From Nitrospira lenta (GTDB lineage Bacteria; Nitrospirota; Nitrospiria; Nitrospirales; Nitrospiraceae), in assembly GCA_945906715.1 (NCBI GenBank), contig CAMDRK010000097.1, positions 1-8,572 on the forward strand: 8,572 nt of DNA. Reading direction: 5' to 3'. A program made the position numbers and the translations under genes. Position 1 is the first letter of the stretch, and the number at the start of each line of letters is the position of its first letter. The notes beneath the pieces were generated by a model, which worked only from the letters and a program-made list of their open reading frames with translations, did not search any database and had not been told where the DNA came from. Positions 6,506 to 8,572 of this stretch are shown piece by piece.

Positions 6506-7084
6506 ATGCCTCGTATCAGCAAAGGTGCACAATCACGGAAGCGAGGAACGGATCGTCCGCAGCCCTTGGTCGGGGTGTTGGGCGGGAGCAAATCCGATTT
6601 TCCAATTTTAGAAAAAGCCGTTGCGATTCTGACGGATCTCGGAATCCCGCACGAATTGATGGTCGTTTCTGCGCACCGGACTCCGGATCGCTTGTTCGCC
6701 TATGCAGAACAAGCGCCCGGCCGGGGGATCGAAGTCATTATTGCCGGCGCCGGCGGAGCGGCCCATCTTCCTGGGATGCTGGCTGCGAAGACGCATTTGC
6801 CGGTCATCGGGATACCGATCCCGACGGAGAATCTTCGCGGACTCGATTCGCTCCTCTCAATCGTACAAATGCCGAGAGGGATACCTGTCGCCACGGTGGC
6901 GATCGGAGGGGCGGAGAATGCCGCTTTGCTTGCGGCGCAAATCCTGGCGGGTAAGCATCCCGCGATTGCCGTTCGTGTGAAACTATTCCGCCAGGCTCAG
7001 ACTGACAAGGTGCTCCAGTCTCCTGAAGCGAAGGGCTTGGTGACCAAAACAAAAAGTCCTGGCCGTCCGAGTCGCCGGTCGTGA
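6506..7084 (+). CDS. purE: N5-carboxyaminoimidazole ribonucleotide mutase PurE
   Basis: PurE converts N5-CAIR to CAIR in cytoplasmic de novo purine synthesis, using the product of PurK. The 192-residue protein shows class I PurE motifs: GGSKSD (residues 26-31), SAHRTP with His57, and AGAGGAAHLPGM (80-91) with His87, followed by LDSLLSIVQMP and GIPVATVAIG. The GSxSD motif is followed by Phe where Trp is common. E. coli PurE has 169 residues; here a basic N-terminal extension of about 20 residues and a Lys/Arg/Pro-rich C-terminal tail account for the difference. ATG 6506 is the only plausible ATG ahead of the first motif, but its Shine-Dalgarno sequence is weak (GAAGG, 12 bases away), so the extension could be partly untranslated. 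The stop overlaps the purK start, indicating translational coupling. Confidence 0.95.
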   Translation: MPRISKGAQSRKRGTDRPQPLVGVLGGSKSDFPILEKAVAILTDLGIPHELMVVSAHRTPDRLFAYAEQAPGRGIEVIIAGAGGAAHLPGMLAAKTHLPVIGIPIPTENLRGLDSLLSIVQMPRGIPVATVAIGGAENAALLAAQILAGKHPAIAVRVKLFRQAQTDKVLQSPEAKGLVTKTKSPGRPSRRS

Positions 7085-8244
7085 AGGTTGCCGTCATTGA
7101 GCCAGGATCCATCCTGGGCGTCCTGGGTGGTGGCCAATTGGGCGCGATGTTCACCCTGGCGGCATGCCGTCTTGGGTATCGCGTTGCCGTCTGGGATCCG
7201 GACCCTGAGGCGCCGGCTCATCTGGTTGCCACGCACAGCTTTCCTGTTCCGTTCAACGATCCACACATTCTTGAGCGTTTTGCCCGCCTGGTCAGTGTCG
7301 TGACCTATGAATGGGAAAATATTCCGGCGGAGCTCTGTCGAGCGTTGGAGCAGCAGATGCCGGTTCGTCCGTCGAGCGCTGTCTTGAGCGTGATTCAGGA
7401 TCGTCTCGAACAAAAGGGGTTCTTGGCCTCCAACGGATTTCCCGTTCCTCGCTTCGCCGGCCTGACTGTTCCCGATCAATTGGCGAGGACCGTTCGAGAG
7501 GTCGGCTATCCAGCCCTTTGCAAGACGGCCACGGCCGGTTATGACGGCAAGGGACAGTGGAGAATCCCACGGGAGTCCGATGTCCCGTCGGTGGAACGAG
7601 CATTGGTGGAATCCGCTCGCCCTGGCATGCGATGGATCGTGGAGTCCTTGGTGCCCTTTGAACGGGAACTCTCGATCCTGGTCGTTCGTGGAGCTGACGG
7701 ACAGAGTTGCAGCTACCCCCTGGTTGAAAATGAACATGAAGAGGGGATTCTCCGAATCACCAGAGTGCCAGCCCCAGGATCGTCAGCTATGGCTGAACGA
7801 GCGGCCGCTCTTGCCTGTCAGGTTGTCGATCGGCTGGAAGGGGTCGGGGTATTTTGTCTCGAATTGTTTCAGCTGCCAGGCGGGGAATTGCTCATCAACG
7901 AGGTCGCCCCGCGGCCCCATAACTCAGGCCATTACACGCTTGATGTCTGCAGTGTGTCCCAGTTTGAGCAACAGGTTCGCGCGATCTGCGGGATGCCGCT
8001 TGGTGAGGTGCGTCTGCTGAGCCCCGCCGTCATGGTGAACCTCATTGGCGACGATGCGGCAATGTTCATGAAGAAGGACGCAGACTGTCGAACCCTGCTG
8101 GATATTCCCGGTGCGGTACTCCATCTCTACGGCAAACGTGAGATGCGTCCCCGCCGCAAGATGGGACATGTCACATTCCTCGGAGAGACGCTCGATCAAG
8201 CGCTCGATCGTGCCAAGCAGTTTCGGCGAACGATGCGCGACTGA
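7081..8244 (+). CDS. purK: N5-carboxyaminoimidazole ribonucleotide synthase PurK
   Basis: PurK is an ATP-grasp enzyme that carboxylates AIR with bicarbonate and ATP to give N5-CAIR, which PurE then rearranges. The 387-residue length is normal. Visible motifs are the N-terminal GVLGGGQLG (13-21), VTYEWENIP (around Tyr76), the ATP-grasp loop GYDGKGQ (153-159), FERELSILV, and the metal/ATP-binding INEVAPRPHNSGH with Asn273 and Glu274. The start is GTG at 7081. Its GTGA overlaps the purE stop TGA (7082-7084) by 4 bp, the usual sign of termination-reinitiation, and no separate Shine-Dalgarno sequence is evident. The first 12 residues precede the conserved glycine-rich strand and may be a slight extension. 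The stop codon is followed at once by a large inverted repeat. purE-purK order is the common bacterial arrangement, and nothing looks broken. Confidence 0.96.
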   Translation: MKVAVIEPGSILGVLGGGQLGAMFTLAACRLGYRVAVWDPDPEAPAHLVATHSFPVPFNDPHILERFARLVSVVTYEWENIPAELCRALEQQMPVRPSSAVLSVIQDRLEQKGFLASNGFPVPRFAGLTVPDQLARTVREVGYPALCKTATAGYDGKGQWRIPRESDVPSVERALVESARPGMRWIVESLVPFERELSILVVRGADGQSCSYPLVENEHEEGILRITRVPAPGSSAMAERAAALACQVVDRLEGVGVFCLELFQLPGGELLINEVAPRPHNSGHYTLDVCSVSQFEQQVRAICGMPLGEVRLLSPAVMVNLIGDDAAMFMKKDADCRTLLDIPGAVLHLYGKREMRPRRKMGHVTFLGETLDQALDRAKQFRRTMRD

Positions 8245-8405
8245 CGGGAAAAGCGCGACAGGAGGTTCTGAGTTCTGGGTTCTGAGTTTTGAAAACCTCG
8301 AGCTCTCCCTCATCTCGGCTTTCTGACCCGTCTCGAACTCAGCACTCAGCACTCAGCACTCAGAACCCAGAACTCAGAACTTCTTCACCTGTCCCGCTTT
8401 TCTCG
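8245..8405. repeat. Large inverted repeat of heptad arrays after purK
   Basis: The left arm (8245-8287) begins on the base after the purK stop and the right arm is 8358-8405. The outer stem, 8245-8262 against 8388-8405, matches at 16 of 18 positions. The inner stem is 23 bp perfect (8265-8287 with 8358-8380). It is made of heptads: GTTCTGA, GTTCTGG, GTTCTGA, GTTTTGA on the left (8265-8292) and six TCAGCAC/TCAGAAC-type units on the right (8339-8380). The loop region (8288-8357) includes the surplus units. The structure could act as a bidirectional transcription barrier or protect the purEK mRNA 3' end. Only a short TTTT (8398-8401) lies within the right arm, so canonical intrinsic termination is uncertain. 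Confidence 0.85.
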
Positions 8406-8572
8406 CGAGTCTCGCTCCTCGCGCGCCGCCCAGCAAACCCAATCTGAGAGCCATTTTTTGGCCATTCCACGTCGTTCGATTTTGTGACTTACCGTAGGGG
8501 TGTGAACCCCACGGTCCTGCTCTTCAGACCATAGCCTACTGGAAAAACATGGTTCTTCCCATTGAGATATCG
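8406..8572. other. Right-edge stretch without a supported gene
   Basis: No start-to-stop coding frame is convincing. On the minus strand one frame is open from 8570 to a TGA at 8385-8387 (61 codons) and another from 8572 to a TAA at 8489-8491 (27 codons). Either could be the tail of a convergent gene whose body is outside the window, but there is no recognisable motif. A short inverted repeat (CGCGAG 8404-8409, CTCGCG 8418-8423) and the hairpin at 8492-8514 are the only structures seen. Confidence 0.4.
8492..8514. other. Compact hairpin of unknown role
   Basis: CCGT (8492-8495) and GGGGT (8497-8501) pair with ACCCC (8506-8510) and ACGG (8511-8514). This gives a 9-bp GC-rich stem with a single bulged A (8496) and a GTGA tetraloop, which fits GNRA on the + strand. 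No T-run follows on either side, so a simple terminator is unlikely. It could be part of a structured leader or RNA extending past the window. I do not recognise a known RNA family. Confidence 0.55.

Noticed and set aside
8385..8570. 61-codon minus-strand open frame entering from the right edge
   Set aside because: Its end is low-complexity (Arg/Glu/Asp-rich) and lies in the repeat arm. No motif or start is visible, so coding status cannot be supported.

Overview
The window looks like a chromosomal stretch of a moderately GC-rich Gram-negative bacterium. The best guess is a member of Nitrospirota, probably Nitrospira-like. This rests on three things: the very long soluble multi-PAS/GAF histidine kinase, the heptanucleotide tandem/inverted repeats placed just after stop codons, and a long palindromic element next to a tRNA that resembles dispersed repeats remembered from Nitrospira genomes. 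The taxonomic call is inference and was not checked by any search.

Left part (1-1009). The 5' portion of a HAD-family phosphatase gene runs leftward off the edge. Upstream of it lie two divergent sigma70-type promoters whose -35 boxes are almost superimposed. The rightward one is near perfect and points at a tRNA-Leu(GAG) gene about 200 bp away. A nested palindrome of about 130 bp fills the leader and ends one base before the tRNA. The 290 bp after the tRNA hold nothing convincing.

Middle part (1010-6324). This is a two-component signalling cluster, all on the + strand. It encodes a 1357-residue cytoplasmic hybrid-sensor-like kinase (GAF-PAS-PAS-PAS-PAS-GAF-PAS-PAS, then HisKA_3/HATPase of the NarX/LiaS type), a NarL/LuxR-type DNA-binding response regulator, and a single-domain CheY-like receiver. 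The kinase output domain and the NarL-type regulator are the family pair expected to work together. The CheY-like receiver has no output domain and may be a phosphate sink, a relay component, or a partner of a kinase elsewhere. The input signal cannot be read from the sequence.

Right part (6325-8572). purE and purK overlap by 4 bp (GTGA) and form a translationally coupled pair. Together they carboxylate AIR to CAIR in de novo purine synthesis. There is no visible functional link to the signalling genes. purK is followed by a large inverted repeat built of 7-bp units. The last 170 bp contain a compact hairpin but no supported gene.

The most unusual aspect is the intergenic architecture. All four gaps from the kinase to beyond purK carry short-unit repeats, each gap with its own unit sequence. 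Three of the four fold back as inverted arrays, starting at or within about 17 bp of the upstream stop codon. I found no clear sign of a wholly new protein system.
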